From NCBI GenBank assembly GCA_030789695.1, contig CM061136.1:130114648-130178647 (forward strand): a DNA stretch of 64,000 nucleotides, written 5' to 3'. The notes beneath the pieces are model-generated. The model worked only from the letters and a program-made list of their open reading frames with translations, did no database searches and had not been told where the DNA came from. Position 1 is the first letter of the stretch; each line of letters opens with the position of its first letter. Source of the stretch: Scilla litardierei (taxonomy: Eukaryota > Streptophyta > Magnoliopsida > Asparagales > Asparagaceae). Shown here in pieces: positions 22,231 to 34,589 of the stretch. A program made the position numbers and the translations under genes.

Positions 22231-22329
22231 TGCTTTTGCAGGATATTGCTAGCGCGGGGGACATACAAGGCCAACATCATGAGTCTCCGGAGCAACGGGA
22301 GGTATCGCACGAGACCCTGAGAGCCAATC

Positions 22330-22670
22330 GTCAAGATAAACCATGTATCAGCTCTCAACCAATCGGATTGACAGATCCACCCGATCGGTTCGTGCGACCG
22401 TATCAGTCCCGAGGAAGAAGCAGATCCACCCGATCGGTTCAGTGATCGGGTGGATGTGACAGAGAACGCTGTTTTGAGAGCCAAAGTTCACCCGATTGGT
22501 TGACTTGTCAACCGACCGGGTCACATATAGCTGCTACTTCCCATGCTCGAGAACCCAAGCCTCACCTGATCGGTTCAGTGATCGGGTGAAATTTATCAGA
22601 AGCTGAAGACCAAATTTTCTGCCGTTTCACCCGATCGGGCGAAGTCTCATCCGATCGGGGTGAACGTCTA
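22330..22670. promoter_or_regulatory. CCCGATCGGG palindrome array in the Athila U3
   Basis: At least eight copies or variants of the core CACCCGATCGGTT / GATCGGGTGA occur in 340 bases, on both strands. They end about 50 bases upstream of the TATA box at 22716. The 3' LTR carries the same array at 48610-48925. Dense near-palindromes upstream of TATA fit an enhancer built from sites for a dimeric factor; that role is inferred. Confidence 0.7.
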
Positions 22671-23572
22671 TTTTTGTCTTTTAGTGGGAATATTCCCTGG
22701 CATCTTGGTAAATTGTATAAATAAAGCTAGGTTTTCCCAGAAACGTAATCCCATTTTAAGCTGTTTTTGGGGATTTTTGGCTCCTTTGAATTAAACTCTA
22801 TTTGTAAGTTCTTTGATCGCTCTCATATTTTAATATTGCGTTTATACTACTATTTGCTACAGTAACCTATTGCATGATTTCCATTTTGATGGCTACAATC
22901 TATTTTATTGCGTCTTATGCCATGATTAGTGAGTAGTTCTTAAATCTGGGACATTGGTGGAAGCCCCTTCATGGGTTCTCCCTAAAACGGCCATAGGATT
23001 AGGGATTCGATAGGATACATGGATTTAGATGGTTACGCAGGGGCGTTTTATTGTCATTGGCAGGAGAAAGACCGCCTTTGACCGTCGGACCAAGAGGAAA
23101 TAAAACGGGAGTTTGATTCTCTAGCCACAACTCACCCCCCCCCCTAGCGTAGACATTGATTTCTCACGCGTGGGAACGGCTTGGACGAAATTTCGGGAAC
23201 AATCGTTGCGAGCTTAGTGCTCCCGGAGTCGGACGGTGTTGGACATGGGAATGCACACTGTTCGAACCCGGGTAGACCTAGCGTATCATCCTTAGCATCG
23301 ACCGAAATATCGGGCCCATGAGACGCTAGGTACCACCATTAGAGGCAACGTCTCACTGCTAAACCCTAGAATCCGATCACATTCCAATCTTTCGATCGTA
23401 ATAGTGAAAACTTATGGTAGGGCGTAAGCCAAAGTCCTAGGTTATCTTTTTATCTCTTACACCTTTTTCATTAGTTTACTATCGTGACATCCAACAAGAG
23501 AATAGGCTAGCTCACCCACCGAGTGATCCGGTTCCTGATTATTCACGAGCACAACACACGCCTCCCCGTGAT

Positions 23573-23577
23573 CGATC
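23573..23577. other. Target-site duplication CGATC
   Basis: CGATC at 23573-23577 and again at 31441-31445 flanks the plus-strand copia element exactly, proving insertion into the Athila 5' LTR. Confidence 0.95.
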
Positions 23578-24126
23578 TGTTGGATATGGACGACATAAAT
23601 ACACCCATGAGGGGATGTATGAGGGTATACGGACCTCAGATGTCGCGTGCATGAAGGCGTGCACGAAGGGAACCTTTTTTCGTGTGAAAAGGACCACTCG
23701 ATAAGTGGAAAAAGCCACTCGATAAGTGGAAAAAGCCAATTTATAAGTGCAAAATGTCACTTGATAAGTGGATAAAGAAGAAGATAAATGAATGTGCTAA
23801 TATAGGCTAATAAGCTTATATTTAGTTATTTCCTACAATAACTACCCCTAAAGCCTATAAATAGGACCCAAGGGTAAGGCATTCATCCACATTTTCCATG
23901 CCATAAGTTTGCATAAGGCATCCTTATGTTCTTCTTCTCCCTTCCATTAAAATCCTCTTCTAGTTAGAGATTTAGGCGGTGAAACTCTGCTTCGATCCTC
24001 CGTGACGAAGTATCGACCGTTGTGGCGAATCCGAGGGCAAAGTTCAGAGACTACCGTGCCGCATACACAAACGTAAGTCTCTACTTTATTTGTATCCTAA
24101 CAACGCTGTTTTGACAGGATCCAACA
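23578..24126 (+). repeat. 5' LTR of plus-strand copia element
   Basis: 549 bp from TGTTGGATATGGACGAC to GGATCCAACA, the same length as the 3' copy at 30892-31440. Contains CACTCGATAAGTGG-type short repeats at 23695-23770 and a TATA-like CCTATAAATAGGACC (23860-23874). Confidence 0.97.
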
Positions 24127-24127
24127 T

Positions 24128-24140
24128 TGGTATCGGAGCC
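24128..24140 (+). other. Primer-binding site (initiator tRNA-Met type)
   Basis: TGGTATCGGAGCC starts one base after the LTR. It is one base different from the standard TGGTATCAGAGCC, which the minus-strand copy retains. Confidence 0.9.
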
Positions 24141-25768
24141 ATACGGGTTCGCCCCGGTCAAACCGCCGCCCCGTCGAACCGATGAACGAGGCGTTGTCTT
24201 TTTCACGAATGGGTATCCTACCATTACGGATATGGTAGGAACGCTTCGTGACGGAGAGAACGCAGCGGTTGTTCTTTTCACGTTAGGGTCTCCTACCATT
24301 ACGGATATGGTAGGAACTCTCCGTCACGGGAAGAACCAACCGTTCATATCGTCAAGCTCGCTCTCTTCATGGATGCTGAGTCTCCATTCATAGGGAATGT
24401 GAGCTCTCTTCATGTGGAGCGCGTAGTTTACGAATTTTAAAGTATGTTAATTTTTCATTTTGGCACACGGTCATTAGAGAATAACTACTTTCTCGAAGAA
24501 CGGGTGCTTCATCGACGAACGGGTGCTTCATCGAGGAAGAAGATGGTAGTTATTCCCATCGGGGAAGATAACTTTTGGTACATGATCACCATGGCCAAAT
24601 GGGCTATGGAGGCAATGCATCCCCCCTCCTCATGCGGAGGGGGTTGGCTACGGCCAATAACCACCACGGCCACCCCTCCGGCGGGGGTGTGCGGCTAGCC
24701 CCATGCAAGGGGGTGGCCGGCCATGGCCATATAGGCCATGGCTGGCCAAGGCAATAAGACCATGGCCCGGTCATGGCCATGGCCGGACCTGGCCGGCCAC
24801 GGCCAGGGCCAGGGGGGCCACGGCCAGGGCCAGGGGGGCCCTGGCCGTGGCCAAGGCCAGGCCTAGACGAGACCAGGCCAGGGCCAGGGCCAAGGCCAGG
24901 GGCCGGCCTGGCCGGCCCTGGCAGTGGCCAGGGCCAATGACCTGGCCTCAGGCCAGGGCCAGGCCCTGGCCGGCCTCGGCCAGGGCAGAGGCCCTGGTCG
25001 AGGGGCCAGGGCCCCTGGTCAGCCAAGGCAGAGGCCCTTGGCCGGCCCTTGGCCAGCCCCGGCCAGGGCAGAGGCCCTGGCCAAAGGGGTGCCAAATAAT
25101 TGATTGGTCGGTATTGGTCGACCAATTCGGGATTATTGGTCGACCAATTTAGCCAGAGGCCTTGACAATGGTTTCGGCCCGGCAACCTACAAGCCTAGCC
25201 CATACGGGGCCGACGGCAGTCGTCTGTGGCAAAACTCTCCAATAAGGGGGAAGCGCCTGGATCCATACGGGAGCCGGCGACGATAGTTTGCAGAAAAATC
25301 CCCAAAAGGGGGATCCGACCTTGGCACGGCTACGACTCATCCCAGCAAATGGCAGGAAGTGCCGAATATTTCACTAGTATCATAAGGGTACTAAGTTGAA
25401 ATATACATTTTTTGAAAAATACGTTTTCTAACATTTTGAAAAATACGTTTTCAAAAACGCTTTTCCGCTGCAAAGTACTATAAGAGTACTTTTATTTGAT
25501 AAAGTGATGGGGAAATACTGAAAGTTACTCTAGATGGTGATTGGAAACGTAGTGACCTTTCCGATTCTAGGGTAACATCTTCAGTATTTTTCGAAAGTAA
25601 CTTATCAAATTATAAATGTCGTTCCAAGTGGGAGTTGAAATTAGAACTATCCAAATGGGATATTCTATTATCACTTCAAATGGGAATTATATTTTAAGAA
25701 TTTTTCAATGCAATGTTTTTGATCAAACCTTCGGTTTTTTGTGTCTTTTGCAGCATTTTAAAAGTAAA
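24141..25768 (+). other. Copia leader with hairpins and GGCC-rich block
   Basis: Long untranslated leader. At 24218-24242 and 24290-24314 the self-complementary TCCTACCATTACGGATATGG (plus TAGGA) occurs twice, 72 bases apart. From about 24690 to 25090 the sequence is almost only GGCC, CCAGG and CCTGG units. The open frames there on both strands are by-products of composition. A possible splice acceptor (TGTGTCTTTTGCAG, ending 25753) precedes the gag ATG at 25769. Confidence 0.75.
24690..25090. repeat. GGCC-rich low-complexity block
   Basis: About 400 bases consist mainly of GGCC, GGCCAGGGCC, CCTGGCC and related units with no fixed period. The inverted copia copy has a similar block at about 40690-40990 in the same leader position, so it is a family trait. 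It should fold strongly as RNA and be rich in CG and CNG methylation sites. Confidence 0.9.
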
Positions 25769-28700
25769 ATGTCTTCCGCTTCAAAGAATATCGTCGCTGA
25801 GTTAAACAGATGTGAAAAACTCAACAGCGATAATTACAAACTTTGGTCCATCAAGATACAATACGTTTTAAAGGAGCATGAAGTGCTCGAAACTCTAAAG
25901 AACGTAATGATTGAACCCGAGTTGGGCACTACGGCCCAACACAGACGAGACAAGGAAGCTTTTGATGCTTAGTCTCGGAAGAACAAGATAGCACGCATTA
26001 CGTTATTAAGCAGTATGGCTGATGACATAATGCGCATCTTCCGAGAACATGACTTAGCCATGGACATATGGTCCAAGCTTGAGGAAAAGTTTGGTGGCAC
26101 ATCGGTGTCCAAACTTTGTGCCTTAACTATAAGATTTGATTCATACAAGAAATGTCCAGATCATTCCATGGGGAAACATCTGCGACATATGGCAAATCAA
26201 ATCTCAGAGTTAAAGGATGCAGGTCATGTGCTCACTGATGAGCAACAAATCCAAGCAGTCATACGTTCCCTACCAAATGGGTGGGACCAAATGAAGATGC
26301 ATCTCACTCACAATGAGAGCATCAAGACCTTCAGCGATGTTTCCAAGCACCTCGAATTAGAGGAAGAGCGGCTTGCGGCTGCCAAGCCTAGTGCAGAAGT
26401 GCACATGGTTGCTAGTTCCTCACACGGGGGAAAGAAACAGAAAGATCGTTCGAAGTCTACTAATGAACGTAATAAGCAACCTGAGTCTACCAAGAAACCC
26501 AAACATAAGGGTGGGCACAAGAAATGGGACAAGAAGAAAGACTTGAAGAGAATCAAGTGCTTCAAGTGCAACAAGCTCGGTCACTATGCTCGTTCGTGTA
26601 CGAGTGGAAGTGACGAGGTAACTTGTAAATATACTAGTTACATATGTGTTTCTAGTTCAATATTTCTTGTGGAATCTAATCCATTTTGGATAATTGATTC
26701 AGGTGCCACCGACCACATAGCAAGGGACAGACGGTCCTTCATGGAGTATCACCAGATACCCCAAGGAATGAAGTGGATCTATGTAGGAAACAACACACAT
26801 GTTGAAGTGAAAGGCGTTGGGACTTGCAAGCTAGTCTTGGACAACGGCCCCACTCTCCTACTTCATGATGTCCTCTTCGCTCCAGATATTCGAAGGAATA
26901 TAATTTCTGTGGTCGTTTTAATGGGTCTTGGCTATAACTGGTTTTTTCATGATTGTAATGTGGACTTAAGTTGTAATAATACTCTTATTGGTACTGGGTT
27001 TGTATTTAAAGGATTTATTGTAATGAGTACAATGTATGATTCCTCATGTAATGAAAATTTCCTTATTGCAAATTCTAAGACTTATGAGTCTGATGTGATT
27101 TGTTGGCACGCAAGGCTTGGTCATATTGGACCAACGCGTATGGATAGACTTGCCAAACGTGGCCTTCTATCCAATGTTTCAAAGGTTGAAATGTCGACCT
27201 GCGAACATTGCCTAGTGGGAAAATCTTGTCGCAAGCCGTTTGGAACCAGCACAAGGGCCGAGGTTCCATTACATCTTATCCATTCGGACATATGTGGTCC
27301 AATGAATGTCAAGACAAGACGCGGGAAGTCTTATTTCATCACTTTTATTGATGATTTCAACCGATTCGGACATATCTATTTGATATCCCACAAAAGTGAA
27401 GCATTGGCTTGCTTTAAAAACTATATGAGTTAAGTGGAGAATCAATTAGATCGCAAGATTAAGGTCTTGCAAACTGATAGGGGCGGGGAATATTAATCAA
27501 CAAGTTTTAAGGAACTTTGTGATGAAAAAGGCATAGTACATCAGGTAATTATGTCTTATACTCCTCAACAAAACGGTGTTGCAGAAAGGAGAAATAGGAC
27601 TTTAATGGAAATGGTCCGTTCAATGATGGCGCAAGCTAACTTGCCAATCACCTTTTAGGGTGATGCATTATTGACGGCCGCTTTCATTTTAAACCGCGTA
27701 CCCTCGAAATCAGTTAGCTCCACTCCTTATGAGTTGTGGAACCAAAGGTCTCCTGACTTAAACATTTTGAAACCTTGGGGTTGTGCATCCTACACACATA
27801 TTTCCTCCCATAAGTATGGCAAACTTGGGCCAAGGGGAAGGAAATGTATCTTTATACGATACGCAGAAAACTCCAAAGGTTATGTTTTTGTTAGTCAGGA
27901 AGACAATGGTGGGCTAATTGAGTTTGAGTCGAGGGATGTCACTTTCTTGGAAAATGAGTTTCCAAGACAGGGCAAGATAAGTCAGGACATATCTCTATTT
28001 GGGATTTATGATCAAGAAGGATTACCTCATTCGAGTGGGAGAATTCTTGGTGAAAACGAAAATACGTTTCAACCTTCACCAATGGATTATACGAATGACA
28101 ATTATCCTATTCCATATGGGAATAATGATCCAAGTGGGAGCAATTCTAACGACATTCCAAGTGGGAGTGATATTAGAATTGATCTAAATTCGAGTCAACA
28201 AGGACTTGAAGAATCTCAAATACGACATAGTAGTCGTACAAGGTTGGCTCCTCTAAGATTTGAGGATGAATTTCCGCAAACCTTTATGACTTGACTACAA
28301 GAAGATGACGAGCCTGCTACTTTCAAACAGGCCGTATCTTGCCCTGCTAAAGACAAATGGATGGAAGCGATGCAAGAGGAGTTAAAATCCATGAAAGTTA
28401 ACCAAGTCTGGGACTTAGTTGACTTACCCAGAGGACGTAGAGCTATTGGGAACAAATGGGTTCTCAGGATCAAGCATAAGGCTGATGGCTCTATTGACAG
28501 ATATAAAGCTCGCCTTGTCGCGAAAGGTTTTACGCAACAGGAAGGGATAGACTACGAAGAGACCTTCTCACCTGTTGTTCGTTTTACCTCGATTCGCCTG
28601 ATTCTGGCAATGGTAGCTTGCTTAGACCTCGAATTACATCAAATGGATGTAAAGACTGCCTTTCTCAATGGAGAATTAGACGAGGAGATCTATATGGAAC

Positions 28701-29872
28701 AACCAACAGGGTTTGTAAAAGAAGGAAACGAACATAAGGTTTGTAAACTTCTTAAATTCATATATGGTCTTAAACAATCCTCGAGGCAATGGTATATACG
28801 ATTTCAAGAAGTTGTCTTATCAAATGGTTTTACCATGCTTGATGAAGATAACTGCGTATATATCAAGAGGATTAAAAGCAAGTATGTTATCATGTCTCTA
28901 TATGTAGATGACATTGTAATAGCCGGAAATGACAAGGGCTTTGTGATGGATATCAAGGCTTGGCTTTCATCAGTTTTTGAGATGAAAGACATGGGAGAAG
29001 CCGCATATATCCTTGGAGTTAAGATTTCAAGGAATCGTTCGAATAAACTTCTTTCTCTTTCACAGGAGACTTATATAAAGAAGGTTCTAGAACGATTTAA
29101 TATGCAGGACTGCAAGTCCATTGATACTCCTATAAGCAAAAGCGATAATTTATGTCTGAAATCATGTCCTAAGAACCAAAAGGAGAAAGAGATTATGGAA
29201 AAAGTTCCATATTCCAGTGCAGTTGGTAGTCTTATGTACGTAATGATGTGTACAAGACCGGACATCTGTTTTGCCGTTGGAATGGTAAGTCGTTACCAAT
29301 CCAACCCAGGGCAAGTACACTGGAAAGCGGTTAAGAGGATAATGCGGTATCTCAAAGGAACTGCAGACTTTGCTTTATGCTATCAAGGAGATGCCTTGAG
29401 GCTCGAAGGCTACACTGATGCTGATTGGGCAGGTGATCTCGATGAGCGACGATCGACCTCAGGATATGTTTTTCTATTCGGATCTGGTGCAATATCCTGG
29501 AGTAGCAAGAAACAATCCTGCATCGCACTTTCAACTATGGAAGCCGAGTTTGTAGCATTTAGCATGGCAGTCCAAGAGGCTGTTTGGCTTAGAAAATTCT
29601 TAGACAGGCTAATTGATGCAAGTGACTCAGGTGTTGTACCTATACACAGCGACAGTCAAGCATCTATAGCTTATGTCAAAGATCCTAAATTTCATTGTAA
29701 GACCAAACACATTGATATCCGCTACAAATTTGCAAAAGACTATGATAAGACCAAGAAGGTGGACATAAGGTACATATCTACGCATGAGATGATAGCGGAT
29801 CCGCTCACGAAGGCGATCCCCAGAGATGTGTTTTACAAACACTTATCATCCCAAGGATTGCGTAAGAGCTGA
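25769..29872 (+). pseudogene. Copia gag-pol polyprotein (five in-frame stops)
   Basis: One reading frame spans 25769-29872. In order: gag with zinc knuckle C-x2-C-x4-H-x4-C (26558-26599); protease active site DSGATDH (about 26696); integrase with the HARLGH zinc-binding start (27107) and the DICGPM and DDF core blocks; RT with KARLVAKGF and the YVDD catalytic box (28901-28912); RNase H with DADWAG (about 29417) and the terminal ADPLTKA. Stops occur at 25970, 27431, 27494, 27656 and 28292, without frameshifts. Most are single-base changes of Trp, Gln or similar codons. The element therefore cannot make its own proteins, although its frame is otherwise intact. Confidence 0.96.
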
Positions 29873-30880
29873 GTTGTACCAATGTAAATTCCCATGTCTG
29901 TAAATGATCAAATTTAATAAAAGAATATGTTCTTTTTCAAACATTGCATATGAATTTCTTGAGAAATGTTTGTGTACATTTTTGAAATCTCAGCTATACT
30001 TTCTAGTATGTCGGACAGATTGAGGTTGGCTCTCTCACATGAGCAACCGCCTTATTCTATCAGATGGATAGAATAGAGATGAGACCTGTTTAAAGTCGAA
30101 ATCATCAGACGGATGATTTAGAGTCATGACTTAAACAAAATGGTCGCATGAAAGATCTGCATCATATGGATGCTTACATAAGATCTAAGAGGATTTTGAA
30201 ATCCTATCTGTCTAAATGCGGGATGTGAGTCCAAAGGATTATTTGAGTAGAAAAAGGGACTCAAAGTCAGACATTGTGGTGTCTGATCATCATCCTTACA
30301 ACATCATTGAGACATACACTCCCTGGGAAAGGAGCGATGTTGTAATACGTATTCATACTACGTATGCATTTTTGACCATTGGGTTAGAATAGTAAATAAG
30401 TTTACTATTATGTGAGACCCAAAGACCACATGGGTCTTAATTCATTACCCTTATGGACTCTAATTGGTTCCTTTAGATTTGACCGGGTGATTGCTATCTT
30501 AGCATGTTACTTATGGACTATGGTTAATTCGTTCCGGTGGGGCATGTTAGAAAAGCAAGTCAAGTCAAGATCGAAAGGATCGCAAGAAGAGGAAGATTAA
30601 TTTCGCATTCACATTTGGACTTTAAAGATTCAAAGCTGGCCAGCCAATTCCGATCCAGATGGGATTCAATTGTTGAATATAAAGTATAAGAAATGTGAAG
30701 AAATAATCTAGGGTAATGCATGCGTTGATCTACTCAACTTTGCACCTCGAGGAGTGTTGTGTATCTCTAACAAGTACACAACAGCGGACTCTATGCGCAT
30801 GACGGTCACACGGCCTATTTCTCGGTATGATAAACAGAAGAGTTAGAGGAAAATAAGTTTCCTTACAATCCCCTCAAGTG

Positions 30881-30891
30881 TGAGTGGGAGA
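30881..30891 (+). other. Polypurine tract of plus-strand copia
   Basis: TGAGTGGGAGA directly abuts the 3' LTR start at 30892. The same sequence appears inverted beside the LTR of the minus-strand copy. Confidence 0.9.
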
Positions 30892-31440
30892 TGTTGGATA
30901 TGGACGACATAAATACACCCATGAGGGGATGTATGAGGGTATACAGACCTCAGATGTCGCGTGCACGAAGGCGTGCGCGAAGGGAACCTTTTCTCGTGTG
31001 AAAAGGACCACTCGATAAGTGGAAAAAGCCACTCGATAAGTGAAAAAAGACACTTTATAAGTGCAAAATGGCACTTGATAAGTGGATAAAGAAGAAGATA
31101 AATGAATGTGCTAATATAGGCTAATAAGCTTATATTTAGTTATTTCCTACAATAACTACCCCTAAAGCCTATAAATAGGACCCAAGGGTAAGGCATTCAT
31201 CCACATTTTTCATGTCATAAGTTTGCATAAGGCATCCTTATGTTCTTCTTCTCCCTTCCATTAAAATCCTCTTCTAGTTAGAGATTTAGACGGTGAAACT
31301 CTGCTTCGATCCTCCGTGACGAAGTATCGACCGTTGTGGCGAATCCGAGGGCAAAGTTCAGAGACTACCATGCCGCATACGCAAACGTAAGTCTCTACTT
31401 TATTTCGATCCTAACAACGCTGTTTTGACAGGATCCAACA
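30892..31440 (+). repeat. 3' LTR of plus-strand copia element
   Basis: 549 bp, partner of 23578-24126, followed by the CGATC duplication at 31441-31445. Confidence 0.97.
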
Positions 31441-31445
31441 CGATC

Positions 31446-31539
31446 CCTAAGCCACACTTCGACACCGTGTGCTTGGGGTTTACAAATTCTAATCCTAGTA
31501 TACCCGTCCCGATTTAAGTGCCAAACGGACGGACGGTTA
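31446..31539 (+). repeat. Athila 5' LTR, right part
   Basis: Resumes after the copia insertion and matches 49828-49922 (CCACACTTCGAC, GTGCCAAACGGACGG). It ends at GGTTA, where the 3' LTR has GGTCA. Confidence 0.88.
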
Positions 31540-31546
31540 AGCTTTA

Positions 31547-31564
31547 TGGCACCGTTGTCGGGGA
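31547..31564 (+). other. Athila primer-binding site
   Basis: TGGCACCGTTGTCGGGGA is one to two bases from the TGGCGCCGTTGCCGGGGA form typical of Athila elements, and lies seven bases after the LTR end. Confidence 0.88.
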
Positions 31565-31713
31565 GGCAACGTGTTTGTTACATTTAGGACACTGTTATCC
31601 TCGAGACTAGCTCACATCCTTACCCCGTGATAATTTTCACATTCTACTTTCGTTTATTTTTGTTTTTATTTCGCATCATACCATACGTGCTTCACGGTAT
31701 ATCTTGATTTTTC

Positions 31714-32969
31714 ATGCGCAGGAACTCGAGGAGTCTTGACGACTTAGTTCCTTTAGATCCCGAGATCAACGCCACCCTGAGGCGTTTGAACGCAGAAAGA
31801 AGAAGAAGAGAAGAATTTGCCACCATGGCAGGAAATATCCCTCCTCCAAAGTCTTTGCTCGAGTATTCGATGTCGTCTATTGGGTCCACATCCAGCATTC
31901 AACCTCCAGACATTACAACCGAAAACTTTGAGCTGAAGCCATCACTTGTGGCTTGGATCCAACAGGACTAACTTTCTGGAGCTCCCATGGAGAATTCCAT
32001 CGAGTACTTGGACTCTTTTTTGGAGAAGAGCGAGACGTTCAAGATCAATGGTGTATTAACCGAGGCTATTCGGTTAAGATTGTTCTCGTTCTCTCTACGG
32101 GATAAAGCGAAGCAATGGCTGAGGGAGAAGGACCCCAACACATTCACAACCTAGGAGCGGCTTTCGAACACATTCCTAAACAAGTTCTTTCCTCCGGAAG
32201 CGAGTTCTCCTTTTTCTCCGAGGCTAGCCATGAGTCACTACATGAAGCGTGGGTGAGGTACAAGGAAATGCAGAGAAAATGTCCTCACCACGAGCTCCCC
32301 CGCTGGTAGATCATCAACTTGTTTTGTAATGGACCGAGAGATGATTTGAAGTACTCTATGGATGCCGCAGCGGGTGGATCCTTCATGACAAGAAATGAAG
32401 TGGATGCCGAAACTATATTGGAGAACATGGCATCCAACAATGAGATGTGGAGTGATGAGCGTGCTACACCAAAAGCTGGTGAAATGCATCGGGTTGAGGA
32501 AGTTGATAAGCTGTCAAGCAAATTCGATTTGCTTTACACTCAGATTTCAGCATTCGTGGTTGAAGCCGGTGCCGCTAACCCACTGCATGTATCGGCGGTG
32601 GAAATTGAAGTGGTGGGAGACTTCGATGTTGGAGACATTTCGACGCCCGTGGATCAAGCAAGTGCCCTATTTAATAATCCTATGGAAAATGCACCCTATC
32701 CGCCGAGAACAAGTTCTAATCCTGGATATTCTCCCAACAATCGGAATCATCCAAATTTTAGCTACAAAGCACCCTACTAACAACTTCAGTAAACTCATCA
32801 GCAACAACAATATCAGCCTCCTCCGCCTCAACAACAAATGTATCAGCAGTTTCCTCCTCGACATCAGCAACCTCTACCCCCAACAACAACAGTACAATCA
32901 ACGAGTGGTCTCTCCGATTAAGAACATCCTGGATCAGTACATTTCGAATCAGGAGAAGATCACCCTACA
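31714..32969 (+). pseudogene. Athila gag, N-terminal and capsid part
   Basis: Starts MRRNSRSLDD. The Athila-type gag blocks follow: NFELKPSLVAWIQQD, then SFLEKSETFKINGV, AIRLRLFSFSLRDKAKQWL, KFFPPE, LHEAWVRYKEM-RKCPHH, and NLFCNGP followed by DAAAGGSF. A Gln/Pro-rich linker ends the segment. Stops at 31969 and about 32153, a frame change near 32190 and further stops break it. The solo LTR at 32975 interrupts the frame, which continues in phase after the duplicated ACTAC (42582). Homology to Athila gag is clear; the protein is dead. Confidence 0.9.
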
Positions 32970-32974
32970 ACTAC
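32970..32974. other. Target-site duplication ACTAC
   Basis: ACTAC at 32970-32974 and 42577-42581 flanks the solo gypsy LTR. Athila gag reads in phase across the site when the insertion is ignored. Confidence 0.92.
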
Positions 32975-34589
32975 TGTCACGGTCTATTTTCGATCGTACG
33001 CTTTTCGTGCACGTACTCTTATTCGTACATGTATTTATTTTGGACCTTTCTTGTATCCGAACCCTATGATGTAATATGCCGTTCTGACCCTCTTGAAGAG
33101 TATTAATTTGTGGAAATATTTTGGAATGTCATTTCACGGGTCGTTCTCCCACAATTTGACTTTGTTTGAAGAGGCGTCGTAATTTTCACTTTTGTCGTGA
33201 GACGTTTTTATTTTTTAGTTTCGTCCCTCGTCGCCAAACTCGTGATTGATCTCTTTAGTTTCGTTTCTCTCATCGACACGTTTTACAACTTTTGTTACTA
33301 GTCTTGAACCGTAAATACGTGATGAACGGACTTTTTGATATGGTGTTTGCTAGCTAGTAGCCTTAATAAGCAATGATCAACTAGTTGACGTGATATATTG
33401 ATGTTAACAAGATTATTCGTAGGGCTAATAATTTGTTACACAATTTCTGGTTAACGTGTTAGACTAAGTTGCTAGTTATGATTGTCAGATATTTTCGTAC
33501 TAGCAGTGTGTTGTGGATAACCTGTTAGTTTATTTAACATTCACTAATATTGTTATGACACCATCTTAGGATAGAAAACTTAATTAAAATTTGGGTCATT
33601 AGACGTTTTAGGATTTGTCTAATAATTCTAGCCATCACCACAAACTTATTCGTACACTTGTTTTATCCCAGAGAACCAGTCGTTCCGTACTGTTCGCGTT
33701 ACTGGAATCCAACCACTGACGTCGCTATCCGATGTCAGAGTAGCTCTCGCGTCGTGTTGAGATAAGTCTCTCTCCGTAAGATTTTCCCCACCTTGCCTGT
33801 TAATCTTAAAAATCATAGCTTCTGATTATCTTTGTAACTCACTAATCAAGATTAATAAATTGGGACTGTAAGCTAGACTGTGATTTGAACACATAAGTAG
33901 ACTTGGACTTGATTGACGGATCGCAACTTGGTTGTTTCAGGCAAGTGATACTTGCCAGTTTTCTGTTTAGGGCACGTTTTAGGCTATTTTTGTTCAGTAG
34001 CGTAAAAGAGACTAGGCGGTGAAATGATAGTCGCCTAGACGCCCCCATATGATCTAGTTTGACAACAAAACTAGATCTGACACCCTACTTGACCTAGCTT
34101 GACAACGAATCTAGATCCGACACTTTTCTCATGCTTGCACTCATGCTGCCATGCCATGTTTAATTTCAATTAACGGTATGCAATTTAACTGCTCATTGCC
34201 ATGTCATTTCATGCATTCAATGTTTCATCGTGATTGCGTAGCACACGCTACACTTATTGTAATGATTGAGGCTAGGCACCTGCTTTGCGGGCACAACCAA
34301 TGCCAAAAATACTTCATGGCTTGTAATCCAGAAGATGGACGCCAGTCCATATTGAAAAACACTTCCTGGACTCGTGATCCAGAAGCGAGCTCACGTACTT
34401 GGGAAACCAAGGCTCGATACATGTGGAGGGGTAGGGTTAAGCTGTCACGCAGCGTAGAAGGATGCCTGATCCGCTCCTTCAGCTGCAAGGAGTAAACCAT
34501 ATGCACATCGTGAAATGATAATGTTCGTGAAATAATAATGTTCGTGACTCGTGAAATAATGTCTTTCGTAGTTTCTGCTATGACGTGCA

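Larger units (their letters stand above)
22231..23577 (+). repeat. Athila 5' LTR, left part (5'-truncated)
   Basis: Matches the 3' LTR from 48488 onward (TGCTTTTGCAGGATATTGCT). The first 124 bases of the LTR are missing. It holds the palindrome array (22330-22670) and a TATA box (TATAAATA, 22716-22723). The copia element at 23578 interrupts it; the LTR resumes at 31446. Confidence 0.88.
23578..31440 (+). mobile_element. Full-length Ty1/copia element, plus strand
   Basis: A 7,863-bp element with two 549-bp LTRs, a TGGTATCGGAGCC primer site, a 1.6-kb leader, a single polyprotein frame of about 1,367 codons with five in-frame stops, and a polypurine tract. The target duplication is CGATC. About 15 LTR differences by eye (near 3 percent) indicate an old insertion. 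A second copy of the same family lies in inverted orientation at 34590-42033. Confidence 0.97.

Noticed and set aside
24604..25185. Long open frames on both strands rich in Gly, Pro, Trp, Arg
   Set aside because: They arise from GGCC/CCTGG low complexity, which contains almost no stop codons in any frame. The inverted copy shows the same effect.
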